64,000 nucleotides of DNA, taken from Faecalibacterium sp. (GTDB lineage Bacteria > Bacillota > Clostridia > Oscillospirales > Ruminococcaceae). Positions 18,401 through 26,075 of this stretch are shown here, piece by piece. Within the stretch, counting starts at the first letter, position 1. Every line of letters begins with the position of its first letter. The notes below the pieces were generated by a model that saw only the letters and a program-made list of their open reading frames with translations, was not told where the DNA came from and did not search any database. The position numbers were made by a program, and so were the translations under genes. The stretch is taken from NCBI GenBank assembly GCA_029264955.1, contig JARHYC010000020.1:62001-126000 (forward strand), in the 5' to 3' direction.

Positions 18401-21400
18401 GGTACGCTGGATGTAATCATTGTAGCTCTGCTCGCCCTGCCAGCCTTCGAAGCCAGGTACGCGGTAGCCACCCAGCAGCGGGTTGTCTGCTGCGCCACCG
18501 AACGGGGGATAGTTCAGAACCTGAGAGTCACGCTGATCGTTGCGGATGAAGCGGATGATCTCACTGTTGAAGCCCTTCATGCCGGCGCCGCCATAGGTTG
18601 CGTCGGTTGCCCAGTGCTGCCAAGTAGAGTTGTACTCGCCCTGATCAGAGAACTCGGTGGAGAAACGCCAGCCCAGAGAGTTGAACTGCTCTGCAATGCG
18701 GCGGGTTTCCCATGCGTCCTGATACCAAACGTCCAGATAGACAAAGTCCATGTTGTCCTTCAGGGACATTGCTTCGTCACGGATCTGGTCCATGGTGTCA
18801 ACCTTGCCAGTAGCAGCAACTGCGGGCCACTGTGCGGTGTTGTGCTTGGTGCCGTTGATGCGGTCGTAGAACTGCACCATACGAGCCCAGCGGTTGTTGC
18901 TGGTCAGGTCCCACATCTTATCGATAACGTGAGACTGATCCAGCCAGCCCCAGCCGTGGCCGCCCCAGCCTTTGTAAGCCAGCATACGGTCGCTGAAGGA
19001 GTTGGATTCAGGATAAGCTTCCTGTGCGTTGACGTGAACGCCAACTTCGGTGTTGTACTTATGTGCAATCTTAATCAGTTCGCGGAAGTCCTCGACGCCA
19101 CCCTCGCGCTCAGCGATGTCAGCGTACTCGGAGTTTGCGGAGTCATGGCCTTCGTTGCCGTAGCCCTTCAGCAGCAGTGCCTGGGGCAGGCCGTCCGTTG
19201 CCAAGAAGACCTTACGGACGTTGTCAGCAGTCTCCAGGAAGGGGTTGGGTGCCATAGATGCGAAGTTCATGATGATACGGTAGTTAACAGTATCCTTGAT
19301 CACTTCGGTGCCCTGGGGAATGTTGTAAATATCACGGAATGCGATTGCGCCATCGTTCCAGTCGATGACACCATCCTCGTTGCGATCGCTTGCCAGAGCA
19401 ACCTTAGCAACCGGCAGCTCGCTCTTGGGGAAGGTCAGCGTGTTCAGGTCGCCGGGTTTGTAACCCTGTGCGGCTTTATCGCCGTGCTCATAGTACCAAG
19501 GTGCGCTGGTCAGGCTGATGCAGTCTGCACCATTGTTGCGCAGGACACGGCGGTCGCCCTCAGCTTCAGAGTTGGAGAACAGGCCTGCGCTGACCTTGCC
19601 ATTGGTAACAAAGCCGTACAGATACTGATCCTTTTCGCCAGCGCGGAAGCCCTGACCATCTTCAAAGCCAATGTAAACGTCGCCATTCTTGGTGGTAGAA
19701 GTGGACTTAGTTGCGCCAGCAAAACCAACGTGCGGCTTGTTGACCTCAGCAGCCTCAACGGCATCCAGGTCGGTAACAGTAACCAGGTTCAGGCCGGGAA
19801 CATCAATAATATCCACAGGACTGGTGCAACCTGCGCCCTTTTCCAGCTTTGCAACGCGATAGGTCAGGTTATTTCCCTCGACGCTGATCTCAATGGTCAG
19901 GGTCAGGTCAATGCCCAATTCATTCTTAACACCCAGCGTGTAAGCAGCGGTGTTACCCTTAATTTCAGCAGACTTCTTAGTTGCTGTAATGGGCTGACCA
20001 TTGATTGCGATGGTATTCAGATTTTCTTCGACCTGACCCAGCATTTCGCCCTTGCCGTCCTTCAGGACGTACTTAGCAACCTGCGGGAACTCCTTGCCGA
20101 CGTAGACCTTCATGGTATCGCTTTCGATCACAGAATACTTTGCATCGAAATCGATCTTATCTTTCAGCAGCAGCTGCTGATCCGGAATCTGAACCGGCTT
20201 ATCCGTAATTTCAAAAGCATAGCTGACAGCCTTATAGCCGGGCTTGGAAACAGCCAGTGTATACTTGCCGGTTTCCATCTTGTCGATGGTGTAGATGCCA
20301 TCCTTACCAGTTTCGACCTTGCGGTCAGCAACACGAACAACAGCACCTTCCACGGGCTGGTTATCCTTGTCGACAACCTTACCAGTTACATTGACCAGAG
20401 TAGCATAACGATCAGTCAGTGTACCAGTACCCAGCAGTTTCCAATTTTCTTCTACCTTTTCGCCATTAATAGCTACATTGGAGAACTCAACGGTGGTATT
20501 ACCCTTGGTCATAACGCCAAACTTCGTCTTTGGATTAGAACCAATAGCTTCGCTAACTTTCATCAAATCCTGATCATTTAAAGTTTTCTTTTCACCATTA
20601 ACGGTAACAGACAAAACTTCATTTGCCAGAGAAATCTCAATTTTTGCGGTTTCATCTTTAGCCAGCGTCGGAAGTTTATCCAACTTGGGATACTTTTCCT
20701 GACCGTTCAGTTTCCACTGGTAATACCATCCACTGGTCTTGTCACGACCAATGTACAGCCAGTTGCTATCATCCAGATAGTAATAGAAAATGCCAAAGTT
20801 AGAATCTTCATCGCGCTGCTTGAATTCCAGAGACAGCGTGCTTCCAGCCTTAGCCGGAACACTCTGATGCAGTGCAGTAGCAGGGCCACCATTACCGTAG
20901 TTATGGCCGCCTGCACCATTGCCCTTCAGTACATGCCACAGCTTGGAGTTGGGGTCAACAGCTGCCTTCTTAGTCAGCGTAACATTTTCCGTTACAGCTT
21001 CAGCCGCAACAGTAACCTGCTTGGTGAATGTTTCATAACCTTCTGCAGTAACTGTCAGGGTATATTCCTTGTTTGCTGCAACTTCAGTCAGGGTAAAGTT
21101 ACCTTCTGCATCGGTAGTAGCAGTCTTGTCGCCTAGCGTTACCGTTGCACCAGCAACAGCAGCCTTTTCTTCGTTTACGACCTTACCAGTTACGGTCACA
21201 AAAGTCTCGGGAGCGGTTTCTTCCTTGGCTGCCCAAGTAAACTCTTTATTGTTGTACTTGGTCATGGCTTCATAATCAGCCTTAGCGTAAGTCTTTTCGC
21301 CTACAACCAAGTTGGAAACGGTAACATCGGTCTTTTGGGTCTGATACTTAGCCGCGCCAAAACCGACCTTACCGGCCTTATCCTTCAAGCCCAGGAAATC

Positions 21401-22102
21401 AGCATTATTAGCAACTACTTTGCCTGTCTTGTTCGTAGTAGTGTTTGTGACTGTAATTTTCAGGCCTTCGTTGGTGTACTCACCACTCACATTGACTACA
21501 TCGCCAGTGTTAACAGCCGGCAAACCAGTCAGATCGGGGTAACCACCGTTTCCATTCTTATATTCATAGAACCAGTGATCATTCGTTCCATCGTAAGCAA
21601 TGTAACCCCATTCCGTGTCGCTCACATATTTTGTGACGAAACGGAAACGGCTAGCATTCTTTTCGCTGTTCAGCTTGAAAGTAAAGCTGAAATTGTCAGC
21701 AGTATAAGAATCAGCAGACAGCACGAATGCTTCCGGCTCACCACTGCCAAAATGGCCATTGCCATTCTGGTCACCTGCAACCAGCTGCATTTCAACCGTC
21801 TCAGCCTTTACTTCAGGCTCTGCGACTTCTTCAGCAGCAGGCTCTTCGGCCTCTACTTCGGGAGCAGTGGGTGCTTCCACCTCTGCTTCGGGAGCAGCAG
21901 GCTCTTCGGCCTTCTGATCCTCAACAATGGCCGATTCCTCATCGACCTTAGGCTCTTCCTCCACAACCTGTGTCTCCACCGTTGTTTCAGAAGGTGTCAC
22001 CGGAATGTCAGTGCCTGCGGCGAAAGCGGGTGCTGCAATCTGCATCATCACGCTGACAGCGCAAACAAAGCTGATGACTTTTTGTGCCAGCTTCTTCTTC
22101 AC
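15422..22102 (-). CDS. Secreted, cell-wall-anchored endo-alpha-N-acetylgalactosaminidase (GH101), 2226 aa
   Basis: GH101 enzymes release the core-1 disaccharide Gal-beta-1,3-GalNAc from serine/threonine of mucins. The start is GTG 22102, nine bases after AGGAGG, giving the signal peptide VKKKLAQKVISFVCAV...APAFAAG. Then come a Glu/Pro/Ala-rich spacer (to about 110), a lectin-like domain, a carboxypeptidase-regulatory-like domain (about 300-370), a second lectin-like domain (386-540), a second such regulatory domain (566-634), the GH101 module (650-1390) with likely nucleophile Asp1124 (VYLDVWYQ) and acid/base Glu1150 (STEFSDQ), two carbohydrate-binding-type domains (1400-1744), an F5/8-type domain (1830-1979), two Ig-like domains (Big_2 near 1980-2057, a second to 2144), a Pro-rich linker and a C-terminal TGDTTN, helix, KKKSEKK anchor. 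Confidence 0.92.
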   Translation of the reverse strand: MKKKLAQKVISFVCAVSVMMQIAAPAFAAGTDIPVTPSETTVETQVVEEEPKVDEESAIVEDQKAEEPAAPEAEVEAPTAPEVEAEEPAAEEVAEPEVKAETVEMQLVAGDQNGNGHFGSGEPEAFVLSADSYTADNFSFTFKLNSEKNASRFRFVTKYVSDTEWGYIAYDGTNDHWFYEYKNGNGGYPDLTGLPAVNTGDVVNVSGEYTNEGLKITVTNTTTNKTGKVVANNADFLGLKDKAGKVGFGAAKYQTQKTDVTVSNLVVGEKTYAKADYEAMTKYNNKEFTWAAKEETAPETFVTVTGKVVNEEKAAVAGATVTLGDKTATTDAEGNFTLTEVAANKEYTLTVTAEGYETFTKQVTVAAEAVTENVTLTKKAAVDPNSKLWHVLKGNGAGGHNYGNGGPATALHQSVPAKAGSTLSLEFKQRDEDSNFGIFYYYLDDSNWLYIGRDKTSGWYYQWKLNGQEKYPKLDKLPTLAKDETAKIEISLANEVLSVTVNGEKKTLNDQDLMKVSEAIGSNPKTKFGVMTKGNTTVEFSNVAINGEKVEENWKLLGTGTLTDRYATLVNVTGKVVDKDNQPVEGAVVRVADRKVETGKDGIYTIDKMETGKYTLAVSKPGYKAVSYAFEITDKPVQIPDQQLLLKDKIDFDAKYSVIESDTMKVYVGKEFPQVAKYVLKDGKGEMLGQVEENLNTIAINGQPITATKKSAEIKGNTAAYTLGVKNELGIDLTLTIEISVEGNNLTYRVAKLEKGAGCTSPVDIIDVPGLNLVTVTDLDAVEAAEVNKPHVGFAGATKSTSTTKNGDVYIGFEDGQGFRAGEKDQYLYGFVTNGKVSAGLFSNSEAEGDRRVLRNNGADCISLTSAPWYYEHGDKAAQGYKPGDLNTLTFPKSELPVAKVALASDRNEDGVIDWNDGAIAFRDIYNIPQGTEVIKDTVNYRIIMNFASMAPNPFLETADNVRKVFLATDGLPQALLLKGYGNEGHDSANSEYADIAEREGGVEDFRELIKIAHKYNTEVGVHVNAQEAYPESNSFSDRMLAYKGWGGHGWGWLDQSHVIDKMWDLTSNNRWARMVQFYDRINGTKHNTAQWPAVAATGKVDTMDQIRDEAMSLKDNMDFVYLDVWYQDAWETRRIAEQFNSLGWRFSTEFSDQGEYNSTWQHWATDATYGGAGMKGFNSEIIRFIRNDQRDSQVLNYPPFGGAADNPLLGGYRVPGFEGWQGEQSYNDYIQRTFSDNLPTRFLQHYQVTKWVDYTGAEGDKSPVANQEKQITLKDKDGNTVIVTRNEKQRKDEVIERNITLNGKKVLDDGTYLLPWQDYQGAQSKLYHWNYDGGKTTWELPAEFADAQVLHCYELTDQGRINHQEIAVTNGSITLDAKAKTPYVLVRTPDVKKLVDNFGDGDHVADPGFNGYADGAKLNAKTWTGSIDNEAVQVKKAVTGDQNLVLGATKTPVSISTQITGLTAGKDYVAEIYVDNKSDSKATISVDTGKEVVSNYTYRSIASNYVQCDEGHRSNNYDSKLQWIQVPFVAAGDTATFTLAREAGDGEVFWDDIRIVEKKLNNFREDGTFVQDFESVVQGLYPFVLGPAQGVSDPRTHLAQRNGKFTQSGWQDKIIDDVISGDWSLKHHENNYGIIYQTIPQNFRFEPDKMYEVTFKYQSGRGNAYAMVVGNGDNYEMPTEYFPSTAGTVGKANSATTKTHTMQVMGAANGQTWIGLFCNKQAGGNDMGERDFILDDLTIREMSDEEVGIVLRAENENLYKGETTKLSGINLDKATFEISDADREIISFDEKTMTVGAKKAGTATITAHYNGTKREPAKEASVTITVSDTVVIKPTVQCTGINNLQNPADWDKTIDKNHATACDGKWNQITKENPLLFIYKLDNSTPLNGFRLLNRNGTEQNGIIQSYRYTIGNKANENGTEILDGVTSEWIDVPAEQQKNSTWVECPLPEGSYQFIQIELVGKNNNATLAEFEVVYNKKVADEATLTDLTMKVGETKEMAIAPVGDTVLKGIVWSTEDNDIIKVDQNGNVTALKAGTATVTVSNAAGLKATATVTVTTDEVPVTLDRVEVTKNPTKVDYVAGENFDATGMEVTAYYSDGTSKVITEGLTITNGDSLKEGEQTITISYTVEGVTKETALTVNVKAAAPVEPEKPVDPVKPVDPAKPVAPDSNNGGNNQPAPAPARPGNGAATGDTTNMGLWITLLVVSGALAAGVYYTSKKKSEKK

Positions 22103-22239
22103 TCGTGGTCTCCTCCTAATCTGTTTATGAACTCTTCGTGTCTGCATTTGCGCCAGACACAGGCGCCCGCCCCATCTTTCCGCGGGGTGGCCTTCAGGGG
22201 CGGAACGTTCTTTGGATATGAAAATACCACAAAACTTCC
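22103..22239 (-). promoter_or_regulatory. Structured untranslated leader of the GH101 gene
   Basis: The roughly 137-base leader folds into G+C-rich hairpins: CCGCCCC with GGGGCGG, and GCGCC with GGCGC. TGTGTCT can also pair with AGACACG as an alternative to the second hairpin. The AGGAGG of the gene is at its end. I could not match it to a known riboswitch class. The remaining 22276-22387 stretch shows nothing I recognise. Confidence 0.4.
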
Positions 22240-22245
22240 TCTCGT

Positions 22246-22275
22246 ATTATAACAAATTTTGTATTGTAATTTGTT
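22246..22275 (-). promoter_or_regulatory. GH101 promoter -10 with overlapping inverted repeat (candidate operator)
   Basis: A consensus TATAAT lies at 22246-22251 on the minus strand. A perfect inverted repeat, AACAAATT and AATTTGTT separated by nine bases, occupies 22251-22275, the -10/-35 spacer. No good -35 is seen, which suits a regulated promoter. The binding protein is unknown. Confidence 0.5.
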
Positions 22276-22387
22276 GCTATACTTTTCTAAAATAATGAGA
22301 ATTCCCCACATTTTTTCACACAGAAATCACTCGATTTGTGCTTTTTTGCTATTTTTGTGCGCTTTTTATATCGAAAGTGTCTTAGTA

Positions 22388-22439
22388 TAAAAAAATCCCC
22401 TCTGTACAGCCGATTGGCACGGTTTTGTACAAAGGAGAT
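22388..22439 (-). terminator. Terminator of the phospholipase C-like gene
   Basis: A 14-bp stem (ATCTCCTTTGTACA with TGTACAGAGGGGAT, G-U pairs included) is followed by a run of seven T on the minus strand. Confidence 0.85.
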
Positions 22440-22450
22440 ATCTCATTCTA

Positions 22451-23476
22451 CTATTGTTGTAATCCGTCAGTTTCTGCTGCGTCCTGCATCAAGTCAGCCG
22501 CAGGTACTCGGTTTTCTTTATGGTACGGTTTTGTCGTCTTTTCCGGGCAGACTGCTGGTTCTGCGCTTTTTGGGGTTTCCACACCCCAGGTATAATCTTT
22601 ACTGCCCACTAAAGGCCAGAACAAATCCCAACCCGTATAGGCGGCAGTGGCTTCTCGTACAAGCAGGGTCGAATACATTTCCGCCTTTTCCAACAACTGA
22701 TAAATATTTTCCTCACATGTTTCTCCCGTATAGGGATCCTGCCACACATTGGGCAACCGTATTCCTTTTTTAGCATCGCTACCGGAAATACCGCGCAAAG
22801 GCGCTGGTGTCAAATGTCCGGTAATATATCCTTTTCCGCCGATAAAGCACTCTGCGACCCGAAAAATCTTCTGGCGCAGATGCAACGGTGTACGAGATGC
22901 AAACAATCCCCGCAAAAAATAGGAATGGTTAAACGCATCTACCAGACAGCTGCCCGGCACATCTTCTCCGTATGTATCAAAGATCGCACGCTGCAGCTGG
23001 GCAACTACTTCGGCAAGTTCCACGCCTTTCAGTTTGGGACTGATATCTTTCAGCGGTACCGCCCCACGCCCCGTTGCTTTCTGATGCAGGTGACTATCTA
23101 ACGCAATTTCAAATGCACCATGTCCACTTGTTCCACCGTACGCCGAGCAGCACCGGGTAACTGCGACCACATAGGGGTGCACCACAGTGTCGGTCGCATA
23201 GTGACACAAAAATCCCAGAAAGTAATCCCGCTGAACCGGTGTCGACGCATAGCGGCTCAACGCTTTCAAAAAGGCTCCCGTTCGTTCTTCGTGCATTCGA
23301 TTCCCCAAATCGGGCAAATCCATGGTGCGCTTTTCCGCTTTTTTCCACGCCTGATAGCAGAACAGCATATCCGGTCCGTTGGCACCTGTCATAAATGCCT
23401 CGCGTGAGGTGATGTTCCACCCAGCTGCCTGGGCTGCTTTCAATGCAATGCTGGAGTGCGTATATCCTTCAGGCAT
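22451..23476 (-). CDS. Zinc-dependent phospholipase C family protein
   Basis: The 341-residue product resembles the cytoplasmic zinc-dependent phospholipase C-like family of clostridia. Histidine and aspartate residues typical of the fold are present: YTHSSIALKA at the N-terminus, FMTGANGPDMLFCYQ, FLGFLCHYATDTVVHPYV and HGAFEIALDSHLHQ. No signal peptide is visible, so unlike alpha-toxin it is probably not secreted. Start ATG 23476 is preceded by GAGGAG five bases upstream. It is bracketed by terminators and so seems monocistronic. Substrate unknown. Confidence 0.75.
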   Translation of the reverse strand: MPEGYTHSSIALKAAQAAGWNITSREAFMTGANGPDMLFCYQAWKKAEKRTMDLPDLGNRMHEERTGAFLKALSRYASTPVQRDYFLGFLCHYATDTVVHPYVVAVTRCCSAYGGTSGHGAFEIALDSHLHQKATGRGAVPLKDISPKLKGVELAEVVAQLQRAIFDTYGEDVPGSCLVDAFNHSYFLRGLFASRTPLHLRQKIFRVAECFIGGKGYITGHLTPAPLRGISGSDAKKGIRLPNVWQDPYTGETCEENIYQLLEKAEMYSTLLVREATAAYTGWDLFWPLVGSKDYTWGVETPKSAEPAVCPEKTTKPYHKENRVPAADLMQDAAETDGLQQ

Positions 23477-23514
23477 AATGGCTCCTCTTTCCTGCAGTTT
23501 CCCTGTAGATACAA

Positions 23515-23550
23515 CAAAAGGCGCCCCGCTTTTACACAGAGCGCCTTTAT
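23515..23550 (-). terminator. Terminator between the export-family gene and the phospholipase-like gene
   Basis: AAAGGCGC pairs with GCGCCTTT across a loop of about 15 bases, followed by TTTTGTT on the minus strand. Confidence 0.65.
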
Positions 23551-23577
23551 TGTACACTTTTTCCTACGATTGTGCAA

Positions 23578-24060
23578 TCAGGCAACTGCAAAGATGCTGC
23601 TGAGTGCGCCCAGCAGACCCGCGCTGGCCAGACCCATAATGATACCTGCCAACAGCACACCGCCCATGCAGGCAATCAGTACATCCTTGAACTTCATATC
23701 CAGAATCGAAGCTGCCAGCGTGCCGGTCCATGCGCCGGTACCAGGCAGGGGAACACCAACAAACAGCAGCAGCGCTAAAGTCAAACCGCGCCCTGCCTTT
23801 TCTTCCAGCTTGCGGCCGCCCTTTTCGCCCTTGACAATGAAGAACTTGCAGATACCGCCGATTACCGGTTTATCGCAGCCCCAAACCAGGAACTTACGAG
23901 CAAACAAATAAATAAAAGGCACCGGCAGCATATTGCCCAGTACAGCAATAATATAAGTAGGAACCACAGGCAAGCCCATAGTCAAACCCATAGGGATTGC
24001 GCCACGCAGCTCAACGATGGGCAGCATGGAAACCAGGAAAACAGCCAAATATTTCAGCAT
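23578..24060 (-). CDS. Small multi-drug export family membrane protein (COG2426 type)
   Basis: A 160-residue membrane protein with four or five hydrophobic segments. The N-terminal MLPIVELRGAIPMG and the central LLLFVGVPLPGTGAWTGTLAA are characteristic of the small export family (sm_multidrug_exp). The two re-entrant-looking segments with conserved E and P residues resemble those of DedA-like proteins. Transport substrate is not established; the family name rests on weak evidence. A promoter-like TACAAT lies about 50 bases upstream on the minus strand. Confidence 0.75.
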   Translation of the reverse strand: MLKYLAVFLVSMLPIVELRGAIPMGLTMGLPVVPTYIIAVLGNMLPVPFIYLFARKFLVWGCDKPVIGGICKFFIVKGEKGGRKLEEKAGRGLTLALLLFVGVPLPGTGAWTGTLAASILDMKFKDVLIACMGGVLLAGIIMGLASAGLLGALSSIFAVA

Positions 24061-24164
24061 ATCATTACTCCTATCAAAATGTTGCAGCGAAATTGCTCAT
24101 ACAAGAAAGCATTGTACCAGAAATCAGCGGAAATGAAAAGCCCGCACTTTCGTAAATTCTATGG

Positions 24165-24917
24165 TTACAGGTCAATTTCCAGACTGATGGGGCAGTGATC
24201 GCTGCCGAAAATATCATTGTGAATCTCTGCCGCACGAATCTTGTCCGCAATGCGGGCAGAAACTAGGAAATAGTCGATACGCCATCCTGCGTTCTTTTCC
24301 CGTGCGTGGAAACGATAGCTCCACCAACTGTACTTTACCTCGTCTGGGTGAATTACACGGAAACTGTCCACAAAGCCCGCATTCTGCAGTTCGGTCATTT
24401 TGGCGCGTTCTTCATCGGTAAAGCCTGCATTTTTTCGGTTGGTGGTGGGGTTCTTCAAATCAATGGGTTGATGCGCTACATTCAAGTCACCGCACAAAAT
24501 CACCGGTTTTTTCGCATCCAAGTTCAGCAGGTATGCACGGAACGCATCCTCCCACTCCATGCGGTAATCCAGACGACGCAGTTCATTCTGGCTGTTGGGG
24601 GTATAGCAGTTGACCAGGTAAAAGTTCGGATACTCCAGCGTCAGCACACGACCCTCGTGGTCATGTTCCTCGATGTCAATGCCTTTTGTTACCACGATGG
24701 GCTGCGTACGGCACCAACAGGCTGTTCCGGAATAGCCTTTTTTCTCTGCACTGTTGATATATTCAGTATAGCCATCTGGGGCAAACTCTGCCTGACCGGG
24801 CTGCATCTTAGTTTCCTGTACAGAAAACACATCTGCATCCAGTGCGGCAAACGACGCAGCAAAATCATGGGTGAGGCAGGCACGCAGACCATTCACGTTC
24901 CAGCTGACCAGTTTCAT
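24165..24917 (-). CDS. xth: Exodeoxyribonuclease III / AP endonuclease
   Basis: The 250-residue protein repairs abasic sites. All family signatures are present: MKLVSWNVNGLRA, VFSVQETKMQ (metal-binding Glu), GRVLTLEY, YTPNS, CGDLNVAHQPIDL (catalytic Asp and Asn), WWSYRFHAREKNAGWRIDYFLVS and GSDHCPI with the catalytic histidine. Length is standard. It stands alone with non-coding DNA on both sides. Confidence 0.95.
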   Translation of the reverse strand: MKLVSWNVNGLRACLTHDFAASFAALDADVFSVQETKMQPGQAEFAPDGYTEYINSAEKKGYSGTACWCRTQPIVVTKGIDIEEHDHEGRVLTLEYPNFYLVNCYTPNSQNELRRLDYRMEWEDAFRAYLLNLDAKKPVILCGDLNVAHQPIDLKNPTTNRKNAGFTDEERAKMTELQNAGFVDSFRVIHPDEVKYSWWSYRFHAREKNAGWRIDYFLVSARIADKIRAAEIHNDIFGSDHCPISLEIDL

Positions 24918-25076
24918 AGATACTCCTTTTCGTCAAAACGTATGGGTTGGTATTTATTGTTCCCCGTCAGTATACCACATTCGAGCATATCCTGCATCCA
25001 AAACCGCCAGCCCATGCCTATTTATATAATATAGTAAAAGCCGTCTGGGGAGAGACGGCTTTCGGATACGAATTAT

Positions 25077-25637
25077 TTATTTTTTTTGCAGCATCGGCAG
25101 CTTGCGCAGTGCTGTTACCACCGGAATGCAAATCAGCGTAATCACCACAGCAGTAATCAAACTAGAAATCATCCGGTGAATGGATGCACCAAACACCACT
25201 ACGAAGGAGTAGTAGCCCCAGAACACACTGTCAGCCCACATAACAAAGGTGGTGACAACCGAACTTACCACCGATGCAGTCATCAAAATACCGCCCAGCA
25301 GCAGGGGAGTTTTCTCTACCTGACGTCCCTTTTTGCAAGCCACCAGCACCAGCAAGCCCACAATCAAACCACGGCACATGGGGGGCAGCATCCATAGCGG
25401 CATCGTAGGGCTCAGACCATAGCTGAGCAGCTGATTGATGAATTCGCCCATCCCTGCGACCAGAACACCATAGGTGGGTCCCATCAGGATCGCAGCCAGA
25501 ATCACCGGCAAAGAAGCAAATGTGATGTGCAGAAAGTTGCCCACCTTGATGCCCAGATAGGTGGAAAGCAACACATACATGGCGGCCAACAGGGCGCACA
25601 ACGTCATTTTGGCAACACGACGACTTTGTTTCGACAT
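25077..25637 (-). CDS. folT: ECF transporter substrate-binding S component, folate type (FolT)
   Basis: The 186-residue membrane protein has about five or six helices with the S-component look: TLCALLAAMYVLLSTYLGIKVGN, then GPTYGVLVAGMGEFINQLL. It would capture vitamin and work with a shared EcfAA'T module encoded elsewhere. The folate assignment rests on the THF riboswitch directly upstream (25760-25850). ATG 25637 follows AAGGAGG by about nine bases. The ORF stays open upstream through the riboswitch, but that part is non-coding. Confidence 0.85.
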   Translation of the reverse strand: MSKQSRRVAKMTLCALLAAMYVLLSTYLGIKVGNFLHITFASLPVILAAILMGPTYGVLVAGMGEFINQLLSYGLSPTMPLWMLPPMCRGLIVGLLVLVACKKGRQVEKTPLLLGGILMTASVVSSVVTTFVMWADSVFWGYYSFVVVFGASIHRMISSLITAVVITLICIPVVTALRKLPMLQKK

Positions 25638-25684
25638 AAAAACAACCTCCTTATTCCTCAGCAGCTGCGCCGCAGGACAGGAGG

Positions 25685-25733
25685 CAAAAAAGGGACGGCA
25701 AACTCCAGCTAAAAGCCGCAGTTCGACATCCCT
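25685..25733 (-). terminator. Intrinsic terminator (expression platform) of the THF riboswitch
   Basis: A long stem, AGGGA with TCCCT outside, CGAACT with AGTTTG, and CGGC with GCTG inside, is followed by TTTTTT on the minus strand, between the aptamer and the folT ribosome site. THF binding would favour termination. Confidence 0.8.
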
Positions 25734-25759
25734 GTCTGCATTCCCATTATGCAGCAGCG

Positions 25760-25850
25760 GGATGCGGGCGATGCACCGCGGGCTTGTCCCTTCGTCTGTG
25801 GTGCAACTCCCCGTCACCACAGCACTTGACGCGCCTCGCCCTACTCTGTT
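25760..25850 (-). promoter_or_regulatory. THF riboswitch (tetrahydrofolate aptamer)
   Basis: On the minus strand the conserved THF-I pieces are in order: AGAGTAGG, GCGCGTCAAGTG, a hairpin CTGTGGTG with CACCACAG, ACGAAGGG, and GGTGCATCGCCCGC. P1 pairs GGGCGA with TCGCCC. It precedes an ECF S-component gene, the usual partner (folT). The class is named from memory of the consensus, not from a model search. Confidence 0.87.
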
Positions 25851-25859
25851 GATAGATGC

Positions 25860-25889
25860 ATTATAAAGCATCCCCCATGGGAAATGCAA
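25860..25889 (-). promoter_or_regulatory. folT: Promoter of the THF riboswitch-folT unit
   Basis: TTGCAT (25884-25889), 18-base spacer, perfect TATAAT (25860-25865). The predicted start lies just before the aptamer. Confidence 0.8.
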
Positions 25890-26027
25890 GAGATTCCCAA
25901 AATATTTTTGTAGATACTGCGCAAATAAGTAAGACTTTCCTAGTAAAAAGTGACGACCAAACTCGGTACTTCCTGTGCCTTTCCATCGTAGAATTTGGGC
26001 AAGTCATTCTGTATGCCTCCGGTTTAT

Positions 26028-26060
26028 TTTTCCACCAAATGCCCATACTGTTGTGGAAAA
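26028..26060. repeat. Perfect inverted repeat in the enolase leader
   Basis: TTTTCCAC and GTGGAAAA are separated by 17 bases and end just before the eno ribosome site (AAAGGAG). It could be an mRNA hairpin or a binding site. I saw no convincing promoter in 25890-26027. Confidence 0.4.
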
Positions 26061-26075
26061 GAAAGGAGCATCGCC

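Noticed and set aside
15296-20581. 1761-codon open frame on the plus strand
   Set aside because: It lies wholly antisense to the GH101 gene, has no ribosome site and no family features; it arises from the codon bias of the real gene.
22103-22239. Cyclic-di-GMP or cobalamin riboswitch before the GH101 gene
   Set aside because: Hairpins are present but the conserved bases I know of either class are absent, so I kept only 'structured leader'.
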